Assembly: GCA_016927475.1 (NCBI GenBank)
Contig: JAFGMO010000070.1
Coordinates: forward strand, 1 to 52,314
Direction of reading: 5' to 3'
DNA length: 52,314 nucleotides
From: Candidatus Aminicenantota bacterium
GTDB taxonomy: Bacteria; Acidobacteriota; Aminicenantia; Aminicenantales; Aminicenantaceae
The notes under the pieces were generated by a model. It was not told the origin of the DNA. It ran no database searches and was given only the letters and a program-made list of their open reading frames with translations. Below, piece by piece: positions 43,431 through 52,314 of the stretch. A program made the position numbers and the translations under genes. Every line of letters starts with the position of its first letter. The first letter of the stretch is position 1.

Positions 43431-44669
43431 CTATGAGGCCAGGCGAAGCAGAGCCTGAAATAAAAGTGCGGCGCCTTTTTCCAGATGTTCCCATTGTATT
43501 TTTTCATCGGGAGCGTGGCTTATTCCGTCGGTACAAGGAATAAAAATCATCCCCGCATCAGAGGCGGATGCCAAAATCTGGGCATCGTGACCTGCGCCGC
43601 TGGCCATTTTTTGGTAAGGAAATTCCATTTCTGAGCAAAGTTCTTCCAGGAGAGTGACAATCCGGGGTGCTGTTTCAACCGGATCGGTTTTGTCCACGAC
43701 AGCGGACCTGAATTCTAGTCCGCGCGTCGAGGCGATGTCATCGGCCAGTGTAAGAAAATGTTTATCCATCTCTTCAAGTGTTTCGGCCGATATGCTCCTA
43801 AAATCCAGGCTGAAATCCGCCTTTTCCGGAATGATGCTGAAGGCTCCGGGAAAGACAAAAACCTTTCCGATGGTAACCAGGCTTCCATAATGTTCAGAGG
43901 CTGTGTACCGGGTGCATTTCAGAGCGAAATCAGCCAATCCGAGAAAAGCGTCGTGCCGAAGTTCAAAAGGTGTTGTTCCGGAATGGCTTGCTTTTCCCAG
44001 AAAGCTGCACAACCTGTGGCGTTTTCCGGCGATCCGGTCGACGATTCCAATGGGTTTGTCTTCTGTTTCAAGGACCGTTCCCTGTTCGATATGAATCTCC
44101 AGGTAGGCCTCCAACTCCGGTCTATCTTTGTATGCTTCCATGATACTGTCGATGGTGAATTCCGTTCTTTCTAATACTTCAACCAGGGGAGTACCAAATT
44201 GGGTAATTTCTTTTTCCAGAAGATTTTTGTCGAGCAGGCCGAGAAAAGCCCGGCTGCCGAGAAAATCTCCGACAAGATTTCCTTCTTCATCCGTAAAAGC
44301 GGCCACTTCAAGAGGCCGTTTCACAGGAATATTTTCTTCATGAATACGCCGCAGGCATTCCAGAGCTGACAAAACACCAATGGAGCCGTCATATTTCCCG
44401 CCATTGAATACGGTGTCGATATGGGAGCCGGCCATAATGGTTTTTCCTTCCCCTTCCATACGGCCGAATATATTCCCTGCTCCATCCTGGCGAACATTCA
44501 GCCCGGAATCTTTGATTTTGGCTTTGAGCCATTCCCGGGCTTCCAGGTCAGCTTTGCTGAAAGAAGGCCGGCTGATCCCTCCCCTGGGATCCCGGCCAAT
44601 AGCCGCCAGTTCTTCGATGTCGCTGCGCAAGCGGCTATTATTCAGCTGAACATTTTGAATTTTTTCCAT
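43431..44669 (-). CDS. M20-type amidase/N-carbamoyl amino acid hydrolase (AllC-like)
   Basis: Metal-binding motifs of this family are clear: GSHIDTVFNGGKYDG (His and Asp), FTDEEGNLVGDFLGSRAF (tandem Glu), EIHIEQG, and a C-terminal ASGAGHDAQIL and GISHAPDE. Members hydrolyse N-carbamoyl amino acids, allantoate, ureidoglycolate or beta-ureidopropionate. The protein is of normal length (412 aa) and cytoplasmic. It follows pdxJ by 62 bases on the same strand and may be the last gene of the ftsH-to-pdxJ run; a specific substrate cannot be decided. Confidence 0.88.
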   Translation of the reverse strand: MEKIQNVQLNNSRLRSDIEELAAIGRDPRGGISRPSFSKADLEAREWLKAKIKDSGLNVRQDGAGNIFGRMEGEGKTIMAGSHIDTVFNGGKYDGSIGVLSALECLRRIHEENIPVKRPLEVAAFTDEEGNLVGDFLGSRAFLGLLDKNLLEKEITQFGTPLVEVLERTEFTIDSIMEAYKDRPELEAYLEIHIEQGTVLETEDKPIGIVDRIAGKRHRLCSFLGKASHSGTTPFELRHDAFLGLADFALKCTRYTASEHYGSLVTIGKVFVFPGAFSIIPEKADFSLDFRSISAETLEEMDKHFLTLADDIASTRGLEFRSAVVDKTDPVETAPRIVTLLEELCSEMEFPYQKMASGAGHDAQILASASDAGMIFIPCTDGISHAPDEKIQWEHLEKGAALLFQALLRLAS

Positions 44670-44731
44670 TTATCCGTCCCTCCTCTCTTCGGCACAATCC
44701 GGCGTTTGAGTCTGTTGTTCGAGTAGGAGTT

Positions 44732-45442
44732 TTATGAAATGAGGGCCAACATTTCTTGTACGGCGGTCTTCACTCCCACGATCGCGGCCCTGGCAACGAT
44801 GGCGAACCCTATGCTGAATTCCGAGATTTCAGGGATGGCGGCCACCGGGTGAATATTCCGGTAATCCAGGCCATGTCCGGCGTGAATTTCAAGATCGTTT
44901 TTTCGTCCGTGGGCCGCCGCCGCTTGCAATTCGGACAAAGCCCGTTCCCTATCCGGTCCCTGTTTTAGTTCTGCGTATTTTCCGGTATTGAGTTCGACTA
45001 GGTTCACGTTGAGTTTGAGGCATGTATCGAGCTGTTTGATGTCGGGATCGACGAAAATACTAACATGGATGTCTGATCCCTGAAGTTCCTGTATGAAAGG
45101 GCGGAGTTGGCTTTGGAGCGGGGTGACATTCAAACCGCCCTCCGTCGTCAGCTCTTCCTCTCTTTCGGGAACCAGGGAAACGACATTCGGCTTGACATCC
45201 AGGGCTATTCTTTTCATCTCGTCTGTTGCTGCCATTTCAATATTGAGCTTGGTTTTCACAACCTGACGCAACACGCGAAGGTCCCGTTCCTTGATGTGCC
45301 GTCTATCTCCCCGAATGTGACAAACGATACCATGGGCGCCGGCTTGTTCAGCCAAAAGGGCTGCCAAAGCCGGTTCGGGTTCATCGCTTTCCCTTGCTTG
45401 TCTGAGGGTCGCAAAATGATCAATGTTTACGGCGAGTCTCAT
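44732..45442 (-). CDS. pdxJ: Pyridoxine 5'-phosphate synthase
   Basis: The start MRLAVNIDHFATLRQAR, then EQAGAHGIVCHIRGDRRHI, KLNIEMAATDEM, NVVSLVPEREEELTTEGGLNV and ELNTGKYAEL are PdxJ signatures. It condenses 3-amino-1-hydroxyacetone phosphate with 1-deoxyxylulose 5-phosphate in vitamin B6 synthesis. At 236 aa it is normal. It lies 84 bases after glmM on the same strand. The organism therefore makes PLP by the DXP-dependent route, which fits the several PLP enzymes here. AGGTAAAG precedes the ATG. Confidence 0.95.
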   Translation of the reverse strand: MRLAVNIDHFATLRQARESDEPEPALAALLAEQAGAHGIVCHIRGDRRHIKERDLRVLRQVVKTKLNIEMAATDEMKRIALDVKPNVVSLVPEREEELTTEGGLNVTPLQSQLRPFIQELQGSDIHVSIFVDPDIKQLDTCLKLNVNLVELNTGKYAELKQGPDRERALSELQAAAAHGRKNDLEIHAGHGLDYRNIHPVAAIPEISEFSIGFAIVARAAIVGVKTAVQEMLALIS

Positions 45443-45526
45443 CTTTACCTCCCCGGTTTATCATAATCCGCCGGCTTTAATTTGCCGGCTTTATTGTTTA
45501 ATCACTCATAACAATCATAAAAACAT

Positions 45527-46870
45527 TCAGGGTAAACCGGAATTTTTCTTTATGATGTCGGCAATTTGCCGTGCATATCCTTCAATCTCGGTCTCGTCTT
45601 TTCCTTCAACCATAATCCGTGCCAGGAGTTCGGTTCCGGAATAGCGCACATTAAGCCTGCCGGTTGCTCCGAGGCGGTTTTGGATTTGTTCCCTGGTTGT
45701 CTGGAAATCGGGAAAGGTCTCAAAGGGCTTTTTTTGTGTAACAGGGATATTGAGAAGGACCTGGGGATACTGCCGGAAACCTTCTACCAGCCGCGAGAGC
45801 GGAATATTCTGGGAGAGCATGGCTTCCAATATCTTCAGGCCGGTCAGGATACCGTCGCCGGTTGGGCAGGTGTCCAGCAGGATTGTGTGTCCGGACTGCT
45901 CTCCTCCCAGGTTGGATTTGAGACGGATCATGTTTTCGAGGACGTATTTGTCACCAACAGGCGCCCTGGCCATCTTGATGCCCATTTTTTCGAGGGCCAG
46001 TTCAAGACCTATATTGCTCATTGTTGTGGCCACCACACAAGAAGATCGCAGGAGGTTTTTATGCTGCATGAATTTGGATAGAACAAACAACGTATGGTCG
46101 CCGTTGAGAATCCGGCCTTTCTCATCCACCCATATTGCCCGGTCTGCGTCACCATCGAAGGCAATCCCCATTGCGGCCTTTTTGTCCAAAACAGCACGGG
46201 CCAAGCGGCCAGGATGAAGGGCTCCGCAGCCGTCATTGATATTTTTTCCATCCGGCGATGTAGATATGGCGGAAACCGGGAATCCCAACTCCCGGAAAAC
46301 GAGGGGAGCGATCTCATAAGCTGATCCGTTGGCGCAGTCAAGAACAATCCCGGGTGGAGGATCGGGAAGGGAAGCGGAAAAACTGTTTTTTAAAAATTCT
46401 ATATAGTCCTTCCTAAACTGAAACACCGGCGAGATGTCATGCCGGCTGCGGGTTGTTTTTTCAGGAGAGCTTTTAAGGCTTTTTTCCAACTCTTTTTCCC
46501 AATCTTCTGATATTTTCATGCCTGTGGAAGAAAAAATTTTGATCCCGTTATCCTGGTAAGGATTATGGGAAGCAGAGATAACGATTCCGGCGGAGAAGCC
46601 GTGCTTTTTTGTCAGATAAGATACGGCTGAGGTGGGAATAACTCCGCAAGATGTAACATTTCCTTTCGCGGTACGGATTCCTTGAGTGAGCGCCTGTTCA
46701 AGCCATTCTCCCGATTCCCGGGTGTCACGGCCGATAAGGACAAGGGGCGGCATGTTGTTTTTTTTCAGAAGGGAGATAAGCCCCTTACCCAGAGTAAAGA
46801 CGGAATCAGAATCAAGGGGATAGGATCCCGCTGTTGCTCTGATTCCATCCGTTCCAAATAATCGATCCAT
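45527..46870 (-). CDS. glmM: Phosphoglucosamine mutase
   Basis: The protein begins MDRLFGTDGIRATAG and contains the active-site phosphoserine loop VISASHNPYQDNGIKIF, the metal-binding DGDADRAIW, the sugar-binding GGEQSGH and the C-terminal phosphate-binding RYSGTE. It makes glucosamine 1-phosphate for peptidoglycan and lipopolysaccharide. The start at 46870 gives the family's usual N-terminus; an extension to 46903 would add 11 unsupported residues. It follows cdaA and cdaR, the conserved c-di-AMP arrangement in which GlmM interacts with CdaA. Confidence 0.95.
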   Translation of the reverse strand: MDRLFGTDGIRATAGSYPLDSDSVFTLGKGLISLLKKNNMPPLVLIGRDTRESGEWLEQALTQGIRTAKGNVTSCGVIPTSAVSYLTKKHGFSAGIVISASHNPYQDNGIKIFSSTGMKISEDWEKELEKSLKSSPEKTTRSRHDISPVFQFRKDYIEFLKNSFSASLPDPPPGIVLDCANGSAYEIAPLVFRELGFPVSAISTSPDGKNINDGCGALHPGRLARAVLDKKAAMGIAFDGDADRAIWVDEKGRILNGDHTLFVLSKFMQHKNLLRSSCVVATTMSNIGLELALEKMGIKMARAPVGDKYVLENMIRLKSNLGGEQSGHTILLDTCPTGDGILTGLKILEAMLSQNIPLSRLVEGFRQYPQVLLNIPVTQKKPFETFPDFQTTREQIQNRLGATGRLNVRYSGTELLARIMVEGKDETEIEGYARQIADIIKKNSGLP

Positions 46871-46912
46871 CTTTCTTTTTCTTATTCGATGATTATAACC
46901 CAAATGGCAAGA

Positions 46913-47623
46913 CTAAGGGCAGTTTTGTTTTATCTCTTTTTTGTTTTCTTCATTAGTTTGTTCTTGACTGATGATGATCCGGACTTTGACCATGGTTTCG
47001 GATGAGGTCAGCTTGAGTTCCGGACTGGGAAGAATAACATTGAGTTCCGTCTCTACGGATTGGGTCAGGGATGATATGTCAAAAGGATAGGTTCTTAATT
47101 TGAGGTTTTCGTTAATAATACTGACAGGGCCCCTGACCGGAATCTGGGAAGGAATCACCTCGACCTTTTCCAGTTTCAGGCCTTCACCGAGTTTTCCCGT
47201 CAGGTTCGGCACAACCTCCAGATTAAGGACCTTGGTCATTTCCAGCCTGAGCTTGACCTGGCTGGGGTAGAAGTCCTTAACCTCGGCACCGACGGGGATG
47301 GAAATCATGCTCCTATCAATCCGGTATTCCTGTTGGTCAATCATGGCATTTTCAAGGTTGAGGATGGTATGCACCTGGGCGGGATTGATTTGGCTCATAA
47401 GCCGTTGGGGAGCTCTTATTTTGACGTCAATCGATGAAGGGGGTTTTTCCATTAAAACCATTTCTGAAGGGATGTTGTAAATTTCCAAAGGAACGGTGAG
47501 GGTTCTTTCTGTAAATATTTTTTCTTCCGGAATGAAAGAGATCCAAATAACCAAAGCCAGGAGGAAAGATATCAGTTTCAATTCCCAGTTTCGGCGGAGC
47601 AGGTTTTTTAAAAATCTTTTCAT
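46913..47623 (-). CDS. cdaR: YbbR-domain c-di-AMP regulator CdaR
   Basis: An N-terminal membrane helix (about residues 15-31) anchors a periplasmic part with two YbbR-like beta domains, recognisable by VPLEIYNIPSEMVLMEKPPSSIDVKI and the similar second repeat. CdaR proteins modulate the diadenylate cyclase CdaA. The short length (236 aa) suggests fewer YbbR domains than the four of Bacillus. Its ATG overlaps the cdaA stop by four bases, so the two are coupled. Confidence 0.87.
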   Translation of the reverse strand: MKRFLKNLLRRNWELKLISFLLALVIWISFIPEEKIFTERTLTVPLEIYNIPSEMVLMEKPPSSIDVKIRAPQRLMSQINPAQVHTILNLENAMIDQQEYRIDRSMISIPVGAEVKDFYPSQVKLRLEMTKVLNLEVVPNLTGKLGEGLKLEKVEVIPSQIPVRGPVSIINENLKLRTYPFDISSLTQSVETELNVILPSPELKLTSSETMVKVRIIISQEQTNEENKKEIKQNCP

Positions 47624-48393
47624 GTGTTCCTCAAATAGTCGAGGATGAGCTTATTGAGCTGTTCTTTTTCCAGCCGCTGTCTTAATTGTCCCTTGACGGC
47701 AAGAGATATCTGTCCCGTTTCTTCCGAGACGACGATAACGGCCGCGTCCGTTTCTTGAGACAAACCGATAGCGGCAAGGTGGCGTGTCCGCGGTTTGAAT
47801 TCGTTCCCCAGGTTATGGGATGACGGGAGAGGAAGCAGGCAGCCGGCGGCGGCAATTTTGTTGCCTCGGATGATGACGGCTCCGTCATGCAGGGGTGAAT
47901 GGGGGAAAAAGATACTTACAAGAAGATCTTTGGTAAGGACAGCGTCAATCCGCGTGCCCTGGTCGATGAAGCTTTTAAGTGAGATCTCTTTTTCGATGGC
48001 TATCAAAGCGCCGATCTTGTTGGTGGCAAGATAATCAACGGCCAGAGTCAGGTCTTCCTGTTTTTCTTTAAAGGATTTGAGGGACAAAGGATTCCGGAAA
48101 GACCGGGACCCGATTGTCGTTAAAAAACGGCGGATCTCGCCTTGAAATAAAACAATGATAGCGATGATGAAATAAGTTGTGAAGTTGGCGATAATCCGGT
48201 TGGTAACTCTGAGGTTGCCCCACCTGGTAATGAGGAAAAGCAGGCCGATGACTCCCAGTCCAATGGCCATCTGGTAGGCCTTGGTATCCTTGATCAAAAC
48301 GAAGAGCGAATAAAAAATGAGGGTCAGAAGAAGAATATCCATAACGTCCGCCAGGGTAATATGGAGGAGAGCGCTGAGGATATTAGGCGGCAT
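47620..48393 (-). CDS. cdaA: Membrane diadenylate cyclase CdaA
   Basis: Three N-terminal membrane helices (about residues 12-95) precede the DAC domain with the catalytic DGA motif in SPLHDGAVIIRG. The second motif, usually RHR, reads RHL here (RTRHLAAIGLS). VVSEETGQISLAVKG matches the end of the domain. The enzyme makes c-di-AMP from two ATP and controls turgor, potassium uptake and wall synthesis. The start overlaps folP by 11 bases. The cdaA-cdaR-glmM order is the conserved operon. Confidence 0.92.
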   Translation of the reverse strand: MPPNILSALLHITLADVMDILLLTLIFYSLFVLIKDTKAYQMAIGLGVIGLLFLITRWGNLRVTNRIIANFTTYFIIAIIVLFQGEIRRFLTTIGSRSFRNPLSLKSFKEKQEDLTLAVDYLATNKIGALIAIEKEISLKSFIDQGTRIDAVLTKDLLVSIFFPHSPLHDGAVIIRGNKIAAAGCLLPLPSSHNLGNEFKPRTRHLAAIGLSQETDAAVIVVSEETGQISLAVKGQLRQRLEKEQLNKLILDYLRNT

Positions 48394-49282
48394 GGGTATC
48401 CTTTCTCACCTCCTCGCACGGCGGGGAAAACGACGGTTTCCTGTTGATGATGGCATCGGCCACCAAAGCGGCCCTGCGCACTGCGATGACGTCGTGTACG
48501 CGCAAGATATGAGCCCCCCGGGCGATGCATAAAACCGCCGAGGCGATCGTTCCTTCCAGCCTCTCTTTAGGCGGAAGGTCAAGGATCGTACCGATAAAGG
48601 ATTTGCGGGAAGCGCCGACGAGGATCGGCCGGTTCAGCTTTTTCAAGCAGTCGAGGTTGTAGAGAAGCTCGAGATTATCTTCGAGCCTTTTGCCGAATCC
48701 GATTCCGGGGTCAATGATGATCTTATTCCGTTCGATCCCATGTGCCGTGGCGAACTCAACTCGTTCCGCCAGAAAACCTTCGACTTCGTTTACGACATCC
48801 TTGTATGTTGGAGCTTTCTGCATGGTTTTGGGAACGCCCTTCATGTGCATCAAGACGACGGGAACCTTTTTTTGAGCGGCAAGTCCGGCCATTTCCGGGT
48901 CGAACCGGAAAGCGCTGATATCATTGATCATGTCGGCTCCTGCATCCAGGGCGGCTTGAGCTACTTGTGATTTTGTCGTGTCTATGGAGATCAAAACTTC
49001 CGTTTGCCGGCGAAGTTCGGAAATAACGGGAATAACCCGCTCTTTTTCAGCTTCCGGGGATACGGGATCCGATCCGGGCCGGGTGCTTTCACCGCCGATG
49101 TCGATGATGTCCGCACCGGCCGCCGCCATATCCAGCCCGCGGGAAACGGCTTTTTTTCGTTCAAAGTATATTCCGCCGTCGGAGAAAGAATCAGGGGTTA
49201 CATTGAGAACACCCATAATCCGGGTGCGGGGGCCGAGAAAAACTTTCCTTTCACCTGCCTGTAATGTATAAGAATTTCTCAC
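48383..49282 (-). CDS. folP: Dihydropteroate synthase
   Basis: GVLNVTPDSFSDGG, DIGGESTRPGSDPVS, ISIDTTKSQVA, DMINDISAF and the C-terminal RVHDV are the standard DHPS signatures. It joins 4-aminobenzoate and dihydropterin pyrophosphate in folate synthesis and is the sulfonamide target. The SRK loop (GASRKSF) is present. The length of 299 aa is normal, and it lies between ftsH and cdaA, with only two bases to ftsH, the usual ftsH-folP neighbourhood. Confidence 0.95.
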   Translation of the reverse strand: MRNSYTLQAGERKVFLGPRTRIMGVLNVTPDSFSDGGIYFERKKAVSRGLDMAAAGADIIDIGGESTRPGSDPVSPEAEKERVIPVISELRRQTEVLISIDTTKSQVAQAALDAGADMINDISAFRFDPEMAGLAAQKKVPVVLMHMKGVPKTMQKAPTYKDVVNEVEGFLAERVEFATAHGIERNKIIIDPGIGFGKRLEDNLELLYNLDCLKKLNRPILVGASRKSFIGTILDLPPKERLEGTIASAVLCIARGAHILRVHDVIAVRRAALVADAIINRKPSFSPPCEEVRKDTHAA

Positions 49283-49284
49283 CT

Positions 49285-51207
<1,923 letters not shown>

Positions 51208-51283
51208 TTGGATTTTTATTCTACCATTTTTTATCGAAATTAAAAAGGGGTTAGGTCTTTTTTAGAGGAAATTCATCGAAGGG

Positions 51284-51309
51284 AACGTCACCATGAAACG
51301 TCACCATGA
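51284..51309. repeat. Exact tandem duplication of a 13-mer (AACGTCACCATGA)
   Basis: Two adjacent identical copies, 51284-51296 and 51297-51309, lie just upstream of the tRNA promoter. This could be replication slippage or a regulatory repeat. Confidence 0.8.
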
Positions 51310-51312
51310 TGC

Positions 51313-51341
51313 TTGACTGGATAAGCTTCTTTTTGTAATAT
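51313..51341 (+). promoter_or_regulatory. Sigma-70 promoter of the tRNA-Ala gene
   Basis: TTGACT (51313-51318), 17 bases and TAATAT (51336-51341) give a good promoter about 14 bases before the tRNA 5' end. Confidence 0.7.
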
Positions 51342-51355
51342 GTTTTTACCCGAGT

Positions 51356-51431
51356 GGGGCTGTAGCTCAGTTGGGAGAGTGCTTGACTGGCAGTCAAGAG
51401 GTCGTGGGTTCAAATCCCATCAGCTCCACCA
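51356..51431 (+). tRNA. tRNA-Ala, anticodon GGC
   Basis: A complete cloverleaf of 76 bases with encoded CCA. The acceptor stem GGGGCTG/CAGCTCC contains the G3-U70 pair that identifies alanine tRNAs. The anticodon stem CTTGA/TCAAG holds the loop CTGGCAG with anticodon GGC (51389-51391), which reads GCC. The D stem GCTC/GAGT and T stem GTGGG/CCCAT with TTCAAAT loop are intact. It is followed by an eight-base T-run that may terminate the transcript. Confidence 0.96.
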
Positions 51432-51615
51432 TTTTTTTTGCCTGAAACGCGTTTTAAATCAGGGGTTTAGGGGGAATGAGGGATTTTCAGCTTTCAGCAA
51501 TTTTCCTTAATTTTCATCAAATTTCAAAAACAAAGTCGTCATAAAGTCGACAGTTTTAACTAGATTTGGAGTTTTGATAAATAGCTGTTATGGATTGAAT
51601 GGAAGAGTTTAAGAG

Positions 51616-51999
51616 CTATATTAGACGTTTTGTTATTTTCCCTTTTCGAGGGACTTGATAGGCAAATGGTTTTTTAGATGTGCTTGCCAATTGTTTCATT
51701 TCTTCCCATTTATTTACTATGCTTCTTATTATCTCCCAAATTGGAAGGTTTTTAGCAGTAAGAATAAAAGCTCCAACCTTATATCTTCTAATTGCCTGTT
51801 TTTCTGCTACATTTTTTAATATTTTCCTGTCTTTAGTTAGGAGAATCATTTTATTTTCACCGATGTATTTCAACCATTCCGAATCCTGAGTATTTTGATT
51901 AAAAATATCAGTCAAATGTTTAACTTCAACCTCTTGATCAAGTAAATCCATTGCTTGTGCGATCTTGTTTGAAAGATTGTTATCAAAGAAAAACTTCAT
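51616..51999 (-). CDS. PIN-like domain toxin (DUF5615/VapC45-type)
   Basis: The start MKFFFDNNLSNKIAQAM with FFDNNL is the usual acidic first strand of PIN-like DUF5615/VapC45 proteins, and LLTKDRKILKN supplies the second acidic site. Such nucleases are the toxin of type II pairs. The 127-aa length is typical. The ATG overlaps the stop of the upstream antitoxin-like gene by four bases (ATGA), the standard antitoxin-first arrangement. The sequence is markedly AT-richer than the neighbouring ftsH block, which suggests horizontal acquisition. Confidence 0.72.
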   Translation of the reverse strand: MKFFFDNNLSNKIAQAMDLLDQEVEVKHLTDIFNQNTQDSEWLKYIGENKMILLTKDRKILKNVAEKQAIRRYKVGAFILTAKNLPIWEIIRSIVNKWEEMKQLASTSKKPFAYQVPRKGKITKRLI

Positions 52000-52314
52000 G
52001 CAGCGTAACGGCTTTCAAATCTTACAGCAGCAGTAACTTCCTTTTCTGTGAGATTCAGCCATTTGCATATAATATCAATTTTTCTTTCTTCGGCAATATA
52101 AAGATCATAAATATTTTCTGTTGTTATTCCCTTTCTAACTATTGAGGGGCGACCAAATGACACTAATGGATCTAATACGACCAAGCGATTTCCTGATTGA
52201 GGAAACCAACGTTTTGCAAATTCAGTTGTTTTATCAAAATCAATCTGATGAGCCAATTGTTCAATAATATTACTGATTACCCATTGACCATTAGAGAGAA
52301 GTTCAAGAATGGCA
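51996..52314 (-). CDS. DUF433-type antitoxin, partial (cut by window end)
   Basis: The C-terminal part, VLDPLVSFGRPSIVRKGITTENIYDLYIAEER followed by TEKEVTAAVRFESRYAA, matches the DUF433 fold that partners VapC45/DUF5615 toxins. The open frame does not stop at the internal start near 52256 but continues to the window edge (ILELLSNGQWVISNIIEQL), so the true N-terminus, probably a helix-turn-helix, lies outside. It is the first gene of the pair with the PIN-like protein and overlaps it by four bases. Confidence 0.68.
   Translation of the reverse strand, partial: AILELLSNGQWVISNIIEQLAHQIDFDKTTEFAKRWFPQSGNRLVVLDPLVSFGRPSIVRKGITTENIYDLYIAEERKIDIICKWLNLTEKEVTAAVRFESRYAA

Overview
The window reads as a chromosomal segment of an uncultured Gram-negative bacterium, most likely Candidatus Aminicenantes or a close Acidobacteriota relative. 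This is inferred from gene families: GWxTD-domain proteins, DUF6599 and DUF6305 proteins, TAT-exported enzymes, an Oar-like TonB receptor with a carboxypeptidase-regulatory N-terminus, a MacB-type orphan permease, and many signal peptides. No rRNA or marker phylogeny is available. Genes are dense, with many 4-nt stop/start overlaps, and base composition looks intermediate by eye (not computed).

Layout. 1-800: a perfect 30-bp palindrome, a small hypothetical and a Fis-type HTH protein. 823-4891: operon of secreted transglutaminase-like protein, secreted NTF2-like/nitroreductase fusion, NUDIX hydrolase and DUF89 phosphatase. 5119-8426: TAT-DUF362, DUF6599, TAT-PLP aminotransferase. 8432-10671 (minus): MocR regulator overlapping a radical SAM gene. 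10672-19405: sigma-54-driven permease, secreted M1 peptidase, protease-like/TPR protein and a TPR protein. 19705-28383: TonB receptor (sigma-54 promoter), a minus-strand cluster of two GWxTD proteins and a carboxypeptidase-regulatory/TPR protein, then a secreted protein. 28562-31306: poly-gamma-glutamate operon pgsB-pgsC-pgsW. 31426-33513: B12-dependent ribonucleotide reductase. 33635-37064 (minus): DUF6305, ion-transporter-type permease, 51-aa membrane protein, membrane-anchored deacylase. 37154-43429: PfkB kinase, M28 peptidase, PTS-IIA/zinc-ribbon fusion, M14 carboxypeptidase, release-factor-like protein. 43431-51207 (minus): housekeeping block ftsH-folP-cdaA-cdaR-glmM-pdxJ-amidase. 51356-51431: tRNA-Ala(GGC), then an AT-rich PIN-like toxin/DUF433 antitoxin pair cut by the window end.

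How it fits together. Much of the window concerns the envelope: extracellular peptidases (M1, M28, M14), a TonB receptor, a permease for amphiphiles or signals, a capsule-like polymer and a transporter with a deacylase suggest a peptide- and amino-acid-scavenging lifestyle. Three of these genes (permease, TonB receptor, M1 peptidase) have GG-N10-GC sigma-54 promoters sharing TGGCAT, each with an inverted repeat upstream that could bind an enhancer protein. A PtsN-like IIA domain fused to a zinc ribbon is a possible, unproven, link to nitrogen/sigma-54 signalling. A family of short non-autonomous elements (CCTG...CAGG ends, TTAA flanks) is scattered in intergenic DNA. The strongest candidates for undescribed biology are the sigma-54 envelope regulon, the DUF6305/permease/deacylase module, the GWxTD cluster, and the IIA/zinc-ribbon and secreted nitroreductase fusions.
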